From: Nymphaea colorata
Taxonomy: Eukaryota > Streptophyta > Magnoliopsida > Nymphaeales > Nymphaeaceae
Direction of reading: 5' to 3'
DNA: 64,000 nt
Assembly: GCF_008831285.2 (NCBI RefSeq)
Contig: NC_045149.1
Location: 3,339,500 to 3,403,499 of the forward strand
Position numbers and translations under genes: made by a program. This document shows, piece by piece, positions 38,101-45,689 of the stretch (the first letter of the stretch is position 1; every line of letters starts with the position of its first letter). The notes under the pieces were generated by a model. It did no database searches and had not been told where the DNA came from. It saw only the letters and a list, made by a program, of their open reading frames with translations.

Positions 38101-41100
38101 CAAGGAAAATGAGATCATACTCTATTTGTGAAGAGGAAGGAGGGCAAGGTTACTCTTTTGCTTGTCTATGTGAATGATATGATTGTTACAGGTGATGATG
38201 AAGATGAGATCACAAAATTAAAGGTGCTATTGGCTTCCGAGTTTGATCTCAAGGACCTTGGCAAACTAAAGTATTTTCTTGGTATTGAGATTGCTAGGTC
38301 AGGTACGACCCTTGTGCTGAATCAACGGAAGTATACATTGGATTTACTAAAAGAGACAGGAAAACTAAGGTGTAGACCTGCCTCTACTCTTCTGGATGTT
38401 GGACACAAGCTCAGTATTAGGGATGGAGAACCTCTTTGCGAAGAGGCCAAAAAGAGGTATCAACGTCTAGTTGAAAAGTTAATCTATCTTACTCTCACTA
38501 GACTTGATATCACCTTTGCTGTAAATGTTATGAGTCAGTTCATGCATGCCCCTACAGATGCACACTTGAAGGCTGTGGACAGAATCTTGTGTTACTTGAA
38601 GAGAAATCCTGACAAAGGGCTCTTATATGTGAAACAAGGGCCTACTGTGATGGAAGGGTATTCCGATGCAGACTGAGCAGGATGTGCTGATACTAAAAGG
38701 TCTACCTCAGGGTACTGTGTCTACTTGGGAGGAAATCTTATTGTCTGAAGGAGCAAGAGACAAGATGTGTGTTCTCGTTCTAGTGCAGAGACTGAGTATA
38801 GAGCTATTGCTACAAGAGTGTCAGAATTACTATGGCTGAAAATATTGTTGACTGATATTGGAATAGAGACTGAAGGACCAATGAAGATGTATTGTGATAA
38901 CAAGTCTGCAATCAACTTAGCCAACAACCCTGTGCTACATGACAGAACAAAACATGTTGAGATTGACCGTCACTTCATTCGTGAGAGGATTGATACTAAA
39001 GAATCAATCTTACCATACATGAAATCTGAAGACCAAACTGCTAATGTTCTGACTAAAGTCCTACCTTCTACTTTGTTTGAGAAAAATGTATCCAAGTTGG
39101 GCATGTTTGATATATATGCCCAACTTGAGGGGAGTGTTGAAGAGTTTTAGTGTTCGGGTTTGGGTCTGGACCTGGTTCAGTGTGCTCTTGTTTAGGCACT
39201 ACTTATATTATTGTAAACCCTAATTTCAGTGTGAATGAAAATTTTAGAGAGTGTGTCTGGCTGCTAGTGGGCGTCAGACCTCCTCTATCGTGGTTTTTTC
39301 CCTCTTGTTGAGGGGTTTTCCACATTAACATTGTGTTCTTCACTCGCTTTGTTTCTACACTTTCATTAGAATTACATGAACTGAGTAGAATTTTCAGCAT
39401 ATTAGCTTGTATCTTTGATATATGACAGTCCTTGAGATATTTCTTTATGAAAATTTGGTTGGATTTTTTACTTATTACATAAGAAAAGGATTCCTATCCT
39501 GTTCTTTGGTAGTAACTTTTGATTTCACGCAAGTGGCATCTATACTTCCATAGACATGGATATTTTCTTTCAAGAAGAGTTCAGACTGTTTGACCGTTTC
39601 TTGTCTGTTACTGATTTGTAGACATGAAGACAATCATGACATTGTTACTGCAATTCCTTTACACATCCAATTAATATGAACAAGCATTGGGAGTGCTTTA
39701 GATAAATTGATATTACATGAATAGTGTGTGAGATACAATCTTATGTCAAATCATTAATGGTACATGCAACAACTATCAGATATAGCAAATAATTGACACG
39801 GGTGTCTACTGTCTAATTAATGATTATGGCACTGCGAAGGGGACTAAAAAATAAAAGGAAGCAGCACAGAAATAGAAGAATGGGAAAGAAAAAGTTGCTG
39901 CCACATTGAGTTGGTTATGGCAATCTCAATGTTCCAAAATGTGGAAACTGGAATTTGCTTAGAGGAATAAAGTACCCCATTCAAGGTGAGGCGAGCATGA
40001 CAAGGACAAGTAGAAGGATCTTCTTGAAAAGCTACATGGTTCTCTACGTTCCCTTTAGTGAATACTTTTATCTTCCAAAGATCCTTGACTTGAACAAAGG
40101 ATGAAGGAGATCCAATGGGAACATGATTATTGTGACCAACTTATGCAATGAAAAAATGTTTCTCTTAATATTTGGAGCATGGAGGACATTGGAGAATTTG
40201 AGAATGGAATTTAATGTGGGGGTAATAGAGTTTCCACTGTGAGAGACAGGATAGTGAGATTTTTCTTTAGTGGCTATACTATTTTTACCAAAATCACGAA
40301 CAGGGGTTGTAGGAGCTTACTGGCATTCATGGATCACTGCCTTGGAACCAACATACCACATACCCTGATCATTGTGCTTGATTTGCCAAGGCTGAGATTA
40401 GTTAATTCTTTTATTTTTCCATTGACCTTGGTTCTGGCTCTTTCTTATCTCTGCTGGATAAAAATTTCCTCTTTTCTAATGGTTGAACCAATGATTGGGC
40501 TTGATGTATCCCTTTTTATTGCATAGCAGATAAGTAGTAATGGGTCTCTGACCTTGTGAATTGTGAGGTGTGTTGGGCATAGAGAGGAGTGCATGACCCT
40601 CTTGACCATTCCTTTCCTTTCCTTGTGAAACAGAACCTCCTCTTCCTCAACCATAAGCCATTCTTGTGGCAAGCACACCTTGTGTTTTGTCCAGTCTGTG
40701 AGATTCGCCCAATAGACCTCTCAAGTCTCAACGTCATCTCATACTTTAAGCATTTGTGCACACAAATCTTCAAGCTTAGGGAGCTTTGTAAATACAACAA
40801 AGAAGTGACCGTGACATGATAGGCCCCAATCCACTTAAGGTTTGCTGAACCATGTTTTCTCTTCAAATAATACAACCCACAATGGCCATTTGATCTGTCA
40901 TGTTGTTCATTTTGTTTCAATACTCCATGATCTTCACAAAAACCTCTCTTATGATCCATGGATGCAATACTTTTGGTGCTGCACCCATGTCGATCTGATA
41001 TGGGTTCAGGGCCTATCAATGCCAAAAATAGAAGAAAAAAGGAGGAAAGAGGAAGAGAAGACATACATAGCGAGATGCAAAGACACATGGCTGAGGATAG

Positions 41101-41344
41101 TGTACAGGTGATATAGGCAAACGCCAATTGGTCCCTCTTGACCCAAGCAACATATCCATGATTTCTACTGAACATAGAGGAAGATGCCCAATTTATACTT
41201 TTGTTCCCCTGATTAAATTTTGGACGGACTAGAATATTTTTGCTAGACAGCCATGGAGATCTTGACTCTTTAAATAGCTGCCTCTTCCTATGTCAAGAAG
41301 TTTGAATTGTAGACCTAAAAAGCGGACGCAACCACTCCCCCCCC

Positions 41345-41375
<31 letters not shown>

Positions 41376-44316
41376 ACCCTCCACCAAACAACTCTTCAGT
41401 ACTGATTTTCGTGAATCAGTAGGTCATGTATCCAAGTGTCTCAACTTTGGTTCTCTTCAATTGCAAATCCCTTATAATCTATTTATATTAAACATCAAGG
41501 AAAAATTTATTTTGATGATCAATTTGTAGAAAATAATATGACATGATGATCAGAACTAAAAAGTAGGGATGACACAATCTAATAGTCAAAGTATAGCCAT
41601 AAGTATTGCATTCTTTTCAGAAAAAATGTGATATTTACATTAGAAAGAAGAAAAGGAGAAAAACATGAAAGAGCACACTAAAAGAAAAACATGAAAATAA
41701 ATTTATGATGTTTTTATTGCTTTTTTGTGTCCCTTTTTTTCCATTTTTGATTTTTTTCTTTTTAACATATCTCACAAATTAAACTTTAAACTTAGGTCAA
41801 ATTATTCATCATCTTATCATTTTATCTAGTTACTTCCTGTGTCTTCTATTTTTACCTATTTTTTACTTTTTTTTTGTTTTTGTAAAAATTGCCAAGATAT
41901 TCTCTAGAAAAATCAAAATCTCTCCGGTTAACCAGAAAATCTTTTAGCTATGATTTAAATTTTAAAGGACATGACAACATGAACATGATACACAATCAGA
42001 CTTAAATAGAAGACTTGACTGAAATTATGACATTAAATAAGACTGAAATCAAGACAGAATTGATGAAGAAAATCCAGTAATCTGGTCAGAAATCTCAGAT
42101 CTGATATCTTTCAGAATATTGGGAAGATTCAACGGTCTGATTAAAGAAAATCAGTTTTGACAAACTTTCAGATTATTGAAAAAACAGAACCCATGATCAG
42201 GTTATTTCAGATCTAGATGCAGGAGTGGATAGAAAAACAAGTGCAGGAATGGATATCTTGAAATAGACCAAGAAGCACGAATTTCAGGCACAGATTTATG
42301 GAAAACAGAGAAGAAGACAGTTACTTCATGATTTGGAGAGTTAGAATACCTCTTTGTTCATACCTTTTGGCAACATCTAGGATCCAGTTTTAACAAGGCT
42401 CTGATACCATGTTATATTTAGTTCATCCAACAATCTCACACAGAAAAGAGAAGGGACAATGAGAAGACGCTGCAACAATAAACAGAAACTCCAGCAGCAA
42501 TGGGATGCCAGACATATTTCATGTTTTTAGATGAGTATTACAATAATTAGAGCACAGAAATACCATGATATATTGAATTACAATAGTCCCATTAATGAGA
42601 CACCATTTGATATAATACATTGGAGTTGAATCTGGGTTGAATCCTGCCTGACCCAATCTGCACAGCAATTCTTTTCACTTCATTTTTCTCCCTAAAGTTA
42701 GAAAATAGAATCCGATAATGGACATGAACATAAACTTTCTAAATTCACTAACATGACACCAGAGATAATGATCTATAGAACTTGGGAATATGCATTCTTT
42801 AGGAACTTAAAATCTGTAAGAAGGTTTGTATATTTCTATTTTCTAATACAAGAAGGCTTTTGACATTTCTGCAATCATGTAATAAGATATGAATATTCAA
42901 AAAGATCTGTATGACTTTTCACAATGGGCTTAACGCAGTTTATTCTATCACTTGGATTTGTTCCTACTTTTTTTTTTCTGCATTAAAAAACCGTTAATTC
43001 ACTTGGATTATCAAAAATGTGTTTTCTTGCAGATATGCAACATTTTATGGAGAAGCCAACTTAATTATGGCGTGTGCATTTTATTGGATTCAAAAAGAGT
43101 AAAATCAGTAAATAAATTCCAGATTTCCGATGGAAAAAAACTCAAACCATTGAGGACACAAGATTTGAGTTCTGGCTTTTGTAAACTATCCAAACTAGCA
43201 GTGTGCCATCTTTTCCCCCTCAAAATACCCAAATTTCTTTTGGTGTAGTAAATTGAGTTCCAATATCAGAAACTGGTCATATGAATTAAGTTAGATTAGC
43301 AAAAGTGTGAAACCAAATAAGATGCTGATCATGTTCTTTAAATTTGATAAGCTAAGGCATAGTGCATCATGAGGGAAGCAAGTTGACTTCTGGATGGTTT
43401 AAACTTGGACAAACTTGTACACAAGGAGAGTGCAGTACATATTGATAAATCCCAAAGAGCAGTTATGCTTCTTATATTAGTCAAATTATAATATTATTGG
43501 ACTTTCTGGTCTCTATCTTTTATATATACTTTAAAATCCTAGTTAGTCTCACAGACTTTAATTTTTGACCACATGGAGTTAATACTTGTATACATTCTGT
43601 TATCATGTTCTGCCAGGTTGCGTTGGATAAACAAAAGAGAACTGCAATTGTGGAAAGGGAAGTTGATGGTGGTCTTGAAACACTATGTTTGGATCTTCCA
43701 GCAGTGATCACGTAAATGTTTTAATGCATTCTGTTTTGCGTATCAATAGGCTATTTACTCTTAGGGTACTTATTATCAGTGAACTGTCTATAACCGAATA
43801 TTGCTTGTGAAAGTGGAAATAATTTCATTTAACAGGTATGCCCGCCCTCCAAGCAGAACTAATTTGATGAATCCTAACTTCATCCTTGGATGATTTTTTT
43901 TTTAGCTTTGTTTCCCTTGGTAGTCTTCATACCAGGCAAATGCGCATATTAGTTTGATTAATTTGTCTGTCTCTGTCTTTTATTCCTTTAATTCATGTGA
44001 CTTTCTGGAGATTAAACTTGAAACTTTCTATTTTTCTCCTCTGGTACTTTTGTTTTAACCATGCTTCCTTTTCTGATGTGGCTGCTGCAGTTCAGATTTG
44101 CGACTGAATCAGCCGAGGTATGCAACACTTCCTAACATAATGAAAGCAAAATCCAAGGTGATAAAAACATTCAAACCATCAGAGCTGAACGTGGAAATCA
44201 AATCTGATTTGGAGCCTGTCCAAGTTACTGAACCTCCAAAAAGGAAAGCTGGTGTCCTGGTATCCTCTGTGGATGAGCTTATAGACAAACTGGAAAATGA
44301 AGCTCATGTCTTGTAA
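13490..44316 (+). CDS. ETFB: Electron transfer flavoprotein subunit beta, five exons
   Basis: ETFB is the small subunit of the mitochondrial matrix ETF heterodimer. ETF collects electrons from acyl-CoA and branched-chain dehydrogenases (isovaleryl-CoA and 2-hydroxyglutarate dehydrogenases in plants) and passes them to ETF-ubiquinone oxidoreductase. The beta subunit binds AMP. Joining 13490-13558, 13712-13996, 19519-19599, 43617-43711 and 44091-44316 gives 756 nt, 251 residues and a stop, the same size as the Arabidopsis protein. All introns are GT..AG and no frame is broken. The protein starts [13 protein letters not shown]. Residues 157-177 fit the ETF-beta signature ([10 protein letters not shown]....PAVIT). 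Residues 182-199 form the partner-recognition loop ([18 protein letters not shown]). As usual for ETFB there is no clear cleaved presequence. Introns 1-4 are 153, 5522, 24017 and 379 bp; the third is packed with retrotransposons. The gene looks functional from sequence. Confidence 0.96.
13712..13996 (+). CDS. ETFB: ETFB exon 2 (residues 24-118)
   Basis: The acceptor CCAG is followed by [20 protein letters not shown] and the exon continues through [14 protein letters not shown] to [10 protein letters not shown] before donor GTAACC. It is noticeably more GC-rich than the other exons. Together with exon 1 it forms the first half of the nucleotide-binding fold. Confidence 0.95.
17034..17198. repeat. 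Dispersed repeat leading into TA microsatellite and a 21-bp-arm hairpin
   Basis: A segment with GGTATGGGTATCGGTGCC and TTTCAAAAAACTTGGGTA runs into about 45 bp of TA (17091-17137). It is followed by an inverted repeat with 21-bp perfect arms at 17138-17158 and 17178-17198 (core CTTACTTTTTGTTTTATA and its complement). A similar segment leads into the TA/TG microsatellite at 62727-62820. Confidence 0.6.
17420..17444. repeat. Small perfect hairpin
   Basis: Arms ATCTGGATCTG (17420-17430) and CAGATCCAGAT (17434-17444) are separated by GGT. It lies in ETFB intron 2. Role unknown. Confidence 0.7.
19519..19599 (+). CDS. ETFB: ETFB exon 3 (residues 119-145)
   Basis: The acceptor TTTCAG is followed by [20 protein letters not shown] and ends FASK before donor GTGAGG. 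The DD.CNQTG motif is characteristic of ETF-beta. This 81-bp exon is isolated between a 5.5-kb and a 24-kb intron. Confidence 0.95.
19745..19971 (+). repeat. Element A 5' LTR
   Basis: 227 bp, starting TGTTGAAG. The last base is T where the 3' copy and sister families have A. It contains the U5-type block GGCTGCTAGTGGGCGTCAGA shared in form with the LTRs of C and I. Confidence 0.92.
19972..19984 (+). other. Element A primer-binding site
   Basis: TGGTATCAGAGCC directly abuts the LTR with no spacer and is complementary to the 3' end of initiator tRNA-Met. Confidence 0.9.
19985..20831 (+). other. Element A leader, GC-rich, with repeated CCCAGC motifs
   Basis: About 850 bp between the PBS and the gag start. 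It is far more GC-rich than its surroundings and repeats CCCAGC(G/A) and GCCTCTGCC-like words. It carries overlapping open frames on both strands without recognisable domains. The leaders of C and I have the same character. Confidence 0.6.
20832..22310 (+). pseudogene. Element A gag and protease, broken
   Basis: The gag start is [17 protein letters not shown] at 20832. Frame shifts occur near 20900 and 21260, and a TGA replaces Trp at about 21298. Gag continues with [28 protein letters not shown] and [14 protein letters not shown] zinc-knuckle remnant follows ([13 protein letters not shown]). The protease active site [10 protein letters not shown] is at about 21898. The frame stops at 22039-22041, and the sequence then resembles the protease-integrase linker until element B interrupts it at 22311. 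Confidence 0.88.
22311..22834 (+). repeat. Element B 5' LTR
   Basis: 524 bp, ending GGGCTTGATTTACA. It contains a long TA/GATA microsatellite (about 22390-22442) and an imperfect internal repeat of CAACGGCTAG near 22575-22622. A TATAAATA box at 22649 is a likely promoter element. Confidence 0.9.
22835..22847 (+). other. Element B primer-binding site
   Basis: TGGTATCAGAGCC directly follows the LTR end. Confidence 0.9.
23152..24136 (+). pseudogene. Element B gag, broken
   Basis: The frame begins near 23155 and reads [20 protein letters not shown] then LWGLVDGTK, a copia gag N-terminus. It stops at 23392. A second frame (23437-23697) has [15 protein letters not shown] and [20 protein letters not shown], the UBN2-type gag core. 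A zinc-knuckle trace (ICYHCGS) is at about 23950. The product is broken by several stops. Confidence 0.8.
24137..26383 (+). pseudogene. Element B pol relic: protease, integrase, RT end and RNase H
   Basis: A protease trace is at 24137 ([14 protein letters not shown], with the catalytic DSG as DSC). Integrase is at 24479-25225 with the pre-integrase HHCC region ([21 protein letters not shown]), [15 protein letters not shown] and [10 protein letters not shown]. The frame jumps near 25225 into the middle of RT ([23 protein letters not shown]), so the integrase C-terminus and RT fingers are lost. The YVDD box is shifted out of frame near 25458. RNase H (25694-26383) has YTDADWGGD-like and STEAEYRAM motifs and [11 protein letters not shown]. 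The end reads into purine-rich AAGGGGGGC before the LTR. Confidence 0.86.
26408..26887 (+). repeat. Element B 3' LTR
   Basis: 480 bp, collinear with the 5' LTR, with a shorter TA run and a 24-bp loss near 26861. Its last base reads T instead of A. It is preceded by the polypurine tract AAGGGGGGC (26399-26407). Confidence 0.9.
26893..27092 (+). pseudogene. Element A pre-integrase fragment between B and C
   Basis: This 200-bp island encodes [19 protein letters not shown], then [18 protein letters not shown] and [12 protein letters not shown]. These are the zinc-binding region and the first catalytic Asp of copia integrase. It joins the A sequence left of B and is cut by element C after CATACC, leaving ATACC as C's duplication. 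Confidence 0.9.
27093..27335 (-). repeat. Element C LTR (3' LTR in element orientation)
   Basis: 243 bp. On the minus strand it runs TGTTGAAGCATG...TGTTTCAACA. The polypurine tract (CTTGAGGGGGAG on the minus strand) lies at 27336-27347. Confidence 0.92.
27336..29486 (-). pseudogene. Element C integrase tail, RT and RNase H, broken
   Basis: In minus-strand order from 29486: the integrase C-terminal region and the hydrophilic linker with several stops; RT from about 28874 ([37 protein letters not shown]) with a frame change near 28650; [67 protein letters not shown] at about 28290; RNase H with [20 protein letters not shown] and [14 protein letters not shown] to 27330. Multiple frameshifts make it inactive. 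Confidence 0.9.
27344..27378 (-). other. Pre-PPT hairpin of element C
   Basis: Arms CAAGTTGGGCAT and ATGCCCAACTTG pair perfectly over 12 bp around an 11-nt loop, directly next to the polypurine tract and inside the last codons of pol. The same structure occurs in A, D and I. Confidence 0.85.
29487..29772 (+). repeat. Element D 5' LTR
   Basis: 286 bp, TGTTAGAATATCTTG...GTATTTCTACA. It contains a palindromic block around CCGGGTCCGGATATGGACCC and ends directly against the PBS. Confidence 0.95.
29773..29785 (+). other. Element D primer-binding site
   Basis: TGGTATCAGAGCC abuts the LTR and matches initiator tRNA-Met. Confidence 0.92.
30010..30948 (+). pseudogene. Element D gag
   Basis: The likely start is ATG 30010 ([17 protein letters not shown]). 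The frame upstream of it is open back to 29731 but is leader. The capsid-like region has [46 protein letters not shown] and [15 protein letters not shown]. The zinc knuckle reads [14 protein letters not shown], with Arg in place of the usual Gly before His. The frame ends at TAA 30946-30948, but the matching protein frame moves to another phase near 30900, so the junction with pol is shifted. In element I the same region is one continuous frame. Confidence 0.9.
30954..34315 (+). pseudogene. Element D pol: protease, integrase, RT and RNase H
   Basis: Protease has [10 protein letters not shown] near 31084. Integrase has the HHCC region ([18 protein letters not shown]), first Asp in HSDVWGPSG, second in FRIDNAQEY, and the Glu in [14 protein letters not shown] at 32862 replaces a Glu codon in the RT N-terminus. 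RT has [40 protein letters not shown], then a one-base loss near 33200, and [14 protein letters not shown] at about 33340. RNase H has stops at 33710, about 33740 and about 33937, then [26 protein letters not shown]. The last codons EGEC and the stop lie in the polypurine tract and the start of the LTR. Confidence 0.93.
34267..34301 (+). other. Pre-PPT hairpin of element D
   Basis: Arms CAAGCTTGGCAT (34267-34278) and ATGCCAAGCTTG (34290-34301) pair perfectly around an 11-nt loop. The tract AGGGGGAG (34302-34309) and then the LTR follow at once. The arms differ from those of A and C at two paired positions, and both changes keep pairing. Confidence 0.88.
34310..34595 (+). repeat. Element D 3' LTR
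   Basis: 286 bp, same length as the 5' copy, with about 7 substitutions, mostly transitions. It starts inside the pol stop codon region (TGTTAG). Confidence 0.95.
34601..35808 (-). pseudogene. Element C protease and integrase, broken
   Basis: On the minus strand from about 35725: [19 protein letters not shown] (protease active site), [28 protein letters not shown], then a frame change near 35380. The pre-integrase region has [17 protein letters not shown] and [15 protein letters not shown]. The catalytic core has HSDVWGPSR and [20 protein letters not shown]. After another shift, [15 protein letters not shown] and [10 protein letters not shown] are cut by element D. The N-terminal residues of the longest frame (35808-35730) come from the leader, not from gag. 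Confidence 0.9.
35809..36274 (-). other. Element C leader, GC-rich; gag absent
   Basis: This is the leader between the PBS and protease on the minus strand. It repeats CCCAGC words as in elements A and I. It has open frames without domains. No gag sequence is present: the leader ends near 35750 and protease begins at once. Confidence 0.65.
36275..36287 (-). other. Element C primer-binding site
   Basis: On the minus strand TGGTATCAGAGTC directly follows the 5' LTR. It has one mismatch to the usual TGGTATCAGAGCC. Confidence 0.88.
36288..36530 (-). repeat. Element C LTR (5' LTR in element orientation)
   Basis: 243 bp. On the + strand it runs TGTAGAAACAGTTAAAG...CGCTTCAACA. It is flanked on the right by ATACC, after which element A's integrase resumes. 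Confidence 0.92.
37240..37305 (+). repeat. 33-bp in-frame tandem duplication in element A linker
   Basis: Two copies of a unit encoding [10 protein letters not shown] plus one residue sit in the acidic linker between integrase and RT. The period is a multiple of three, so the frame is kept. Confidence 0.9.
39093..39127 (+). other. Pre-PPT hairpin of element A
   Basis: Arms CAAGTTGGGCAT (39093-39104) and ATGCCCAACTTG (39116-39127) surround an 11-nt loop. They are followed by GAGGGGAG-type purines and the LTR at 39135. The position and loop length match D, C and I. Confidence 0.88.
39135..39359 (+). repeat. Element A 3' LTR
   Basis: 225 bp, starting TGTTGAAGAG and ending GTTTCTACA, followed by the CTTTC duplication. 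Confidence 0.92.
40010..41200 (-). pseudogene. Element J gag end and protease relic
   Basis: A 219-codon minus-strand frame (41175-40516) has no clear domain. Just past it a shifted frame reads [14 protein letters not shown], a damaged CCHC zinc knuckle. Protease-like residues follow at 40300-40010, with many stops. The catalytic DSGA is not preserved; the matching place reads near GSKA. Confidence 0.5.
41337..41377. repeat. Poly-C run followed by CA microsatellite
   Basis: 25 consecutive C from 41337 to 41361, then alternating AC to about 41377. It lies inside element J or its flank. The exact run length may be unreliable in any assembly. Confidence 0.85.
42397..42409 (-). other. Element J primer-binding site
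   Basis: On the minus strand TGGTATCAGAGCC abuts the LTR and matches initiator tRNA-Met perfectly, even though the coding part is decayed. Confidence 0.85.
42410..42753 (-). repeat. Element J LTR
   Basis: 344 bp. On the + strand it runs TGTTATATTTAGTTC...AATTCACTAACA. The termini TGTTA/TAACA are inverted. The partner LTR is missing from the window. Confidence 0.7.
43617..43711 (+). CDS. ETFB: ETFB exon 4 (residues 146-176 and part of 177)
   Basis: The acceptor TGCCAG follows 24 kb of intron. The exon reads [20 protein letters not shown] then [11 protein letters not shown] and two bases of a Thr codon before donor GTAAAT. It carries the ETF-beta signature. Confidence 0.95.
44091..44316 (+). 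CDS. ETFB: ETFB exon 5 (residues 177-251)
   Basis: The acceptor GCTGCAG is followed by the last base of Thr 177, then [29 protein letters not shown]-like [20 protein letters not shown] and [12 protein letters not shown] with TAA at 44314-44316. The end matches plant ETFB proteins closely. Confidence 0.95.
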
Positions 44317-44365
44317 CCTGAGTTGACCTGGAAAATGAAGCTCATGTCTTGTAACCTGAGTTGAC
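44290..44365 (+). repeat. Perfect 38-bp tandem duplication across the ETFB stop codon
   Basis: Copy 1 (44290-44327) contains the last codons, the TAA and 11 bases of 3' UTR. Copy 2 (44328-44365) is identical and lies wholly in the 3' UTR. The first stop is unaffected. Confidence 0.95.
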
Positions 44366-45406
44366 CTTTCTCTTCCTTTCCTTTTCTCCTTTTTATTTGG
44401 GTGGGGGGAGGGAGCTATTAAATAGAACTTCTCTTACGGTGCTTGCTTGTTCAAAATAATCAAATCAGCTAGTAAAAATGGAGGTGTGGATTTAAAGCAG
44501 CAGTGATGGGTTCTTGTACACTTGCTTCTTCTTTTCTTTGCCGGTCTAGTAGGCCTACACAAAAGAGTATCGTCTTGCCTGGGTGCAGACTTTGAGGCGG
44601 AATTTAATGCAGGAGAACACATTAGAACTTGAATTTTATCGTATCTGAAACTGGCTTTGCATCAAAATTTGATTCTACAGTAAAATTGACATATTATAAA
44701 AGAAAACATCATTATATCATAAACAAGACAAAAACCTACGAGTAAGTTTTCAATTTGTTAAATGTAAATCATATGAAAATATTTGGATACAAGTCTCCAT
44801 AAACAACTAATGTATATGGTAATGGTTGTGACCGAAAATGGAACTTTCTTTCTTGAATTTCGGTTGAGTGGGAGAGAACCCCACCTGCCGACTAAGAGGT
44901 TGAAACATTACTCCTTTACCTTGCTCTCGAGGTTTAGCACTGTTTCAGGATTTGGATGAATTACAATTACACTCTTTAACTTGGGATTAGCTTCCATCAC
45001 TATTTGCAGTTCAAATTGCAGTTCAAAAGAGTGACATACTGAGGGTGACAATGATCACACAAAACTTTTTTTTCTTGATTGAAGTTCATGAAAATGACAA
45101 CGGTCACATGTCATCAAGCAGCCCACCAGCAACCATGAAAAAGTCCTCCATGGCATTTTCAGTTTGGTCCTTGCATTTCAACAATAATTTAGGTGAATAT
45201 TAGCGAGAATACATACGAATATGCTAATAAAGCAAAAACATGTAAAAGCTAGGCTTGACATTTATAATGAACAGACGTTGGACAAAATTTTTATTTTTTT
45301 GCAGCTAGTAAAAGCAAAATGAAATAAAGTACAAACGTAAAAAAGACGTGTAATACTGAAACAACAAATCGCTAATCCACATCGGCATCAAAACGGTGAC
45401 ACCCAT
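44366..45406. other. ETFB 3' UTR and spacer; nothing else recognised
   Basis: The first few hundred bases are presumably the 3' UTR, with T-rich and G-rich runs near 44385-44412. No clear polyadenylation signal could be chosen. The rest is AT-rich and shows no coding or repeat structure that I can name. Confidence 0.45.
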
Positions 45407-45677
45407 TGTTAGCAACTCCTCCTAAACCTTGCCCAGCAAGAGAGTGAGAGAAAAGAGAGAGAGTAAATTGCAATTAGGGTAAGTTCCTCAGTCCAGGAAG
45501 GAAGATTTCATTAATTAAATTCTCGATGCTCCAAGATGCGTACTTTCAGCCAATATAAGTGCCTATAAGTGTGCACAAGAAATGGGTTGACCCCCAAGGG
45601 CATCTTACTACATTCAAACCGCTTAGAGTGATTTACTTAAAGGTGCTCTAAGGTTTCTCTATTTCCTACTTTTAACA
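45407..45677 (-). repeat. Element F LTR (3' LTR in element orientation)
   Basis: 271 bp, TGTTAGCAACTCC...CTTTTAACA on the + strand, with inverted TGTTA/TAACA ends. The polypurine tract GAAAGGGAGGGAGA (minus strand) lies at 45678-45693. The candidate left duplication CCCAT (45402-45406) cannot be tested. Confidence 0.7.
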
Positions 45678-45689
45678 ATCTCCCTCCCT

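Larger units (their letters stand above)
36536..39150 (+). pseudogene. Element A integrase core, RT and RNase H, broken
   Basis: This continues the fragment at 26893-27092. The integrase core has [11 protein letters not shown]-like sequence in shifted frames to 36740, then [20 protein letters not shown] and [16 protein letters not shown]. The linker contains a 33-bp in-frame tandem duplication (37240-37305). RT has [52 protein letters not shown] and a TGA at 38050. It then has a catalytic box [14 protein letters not shown] at about 38149, where the first Asp of YVDD is Asn. RNase H follows with stops near 38674 and 38746. The frame ends at 39148-39150, inside the LTR, one base out of phase with its sisters. 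Confidence 0.92.
19745..39359 (+). mobile_element. Ty1/copia element A in ETFB intron 3, split by elements B and C
   Basis: The LTRs at 19745-19971 and 39135-39359 share TGTTGAAGAGTTTTAGTG...TTTGTTTCTAC and are flanked by the perfect duplication CTTTC (19740-19744, 39360-39364). Its own sequence is 5,590 bp in three pieces: 19745-22310, 26893-27092 and 36536-39359. Gag, protease, integrase, RT and RNase H appear in copia order (PR-IN-RT-RH) across these pieces. Several stops and frameshifts make it inactive. The LTRs differ at roughly ten sites by eye, so it is the oldest layer of this nest. It lies in sense with ETFB. Confidence 0.95.
39830..42753 (-). mobile_element. Old Ty1/copia relic J, antisense in ETFB intron 3
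   Basis: The right end is an LTR (42410-42753) followed on the minus strand by a PBS (42397-42409). Towards the left the minus strand gives a gag zinc-knuckle trace near 40520 and protease-like sequence near 40050-40300 ([32 protein letters not shown]). Nothing of integrase or RT was found, and no second LTR. The left limit is a guess. It is much more decayed than elements A to D, so it probably predates them. Confidence 0.6.

Noticed and set aside
40516-41175. 219-codon minus-strand frame as a separate gene
   Set aside because: It overlaps the gag part of copia relic J, and a zinc-knuckle trace follows in a shifted frame. It is treated as part of J.
41337-41361. 25-base C run as a functional quadruplex
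   Set aside because: A homopolymer next to a CA microsatellite is most simply slippage, and its length is uncertain in assemblies.
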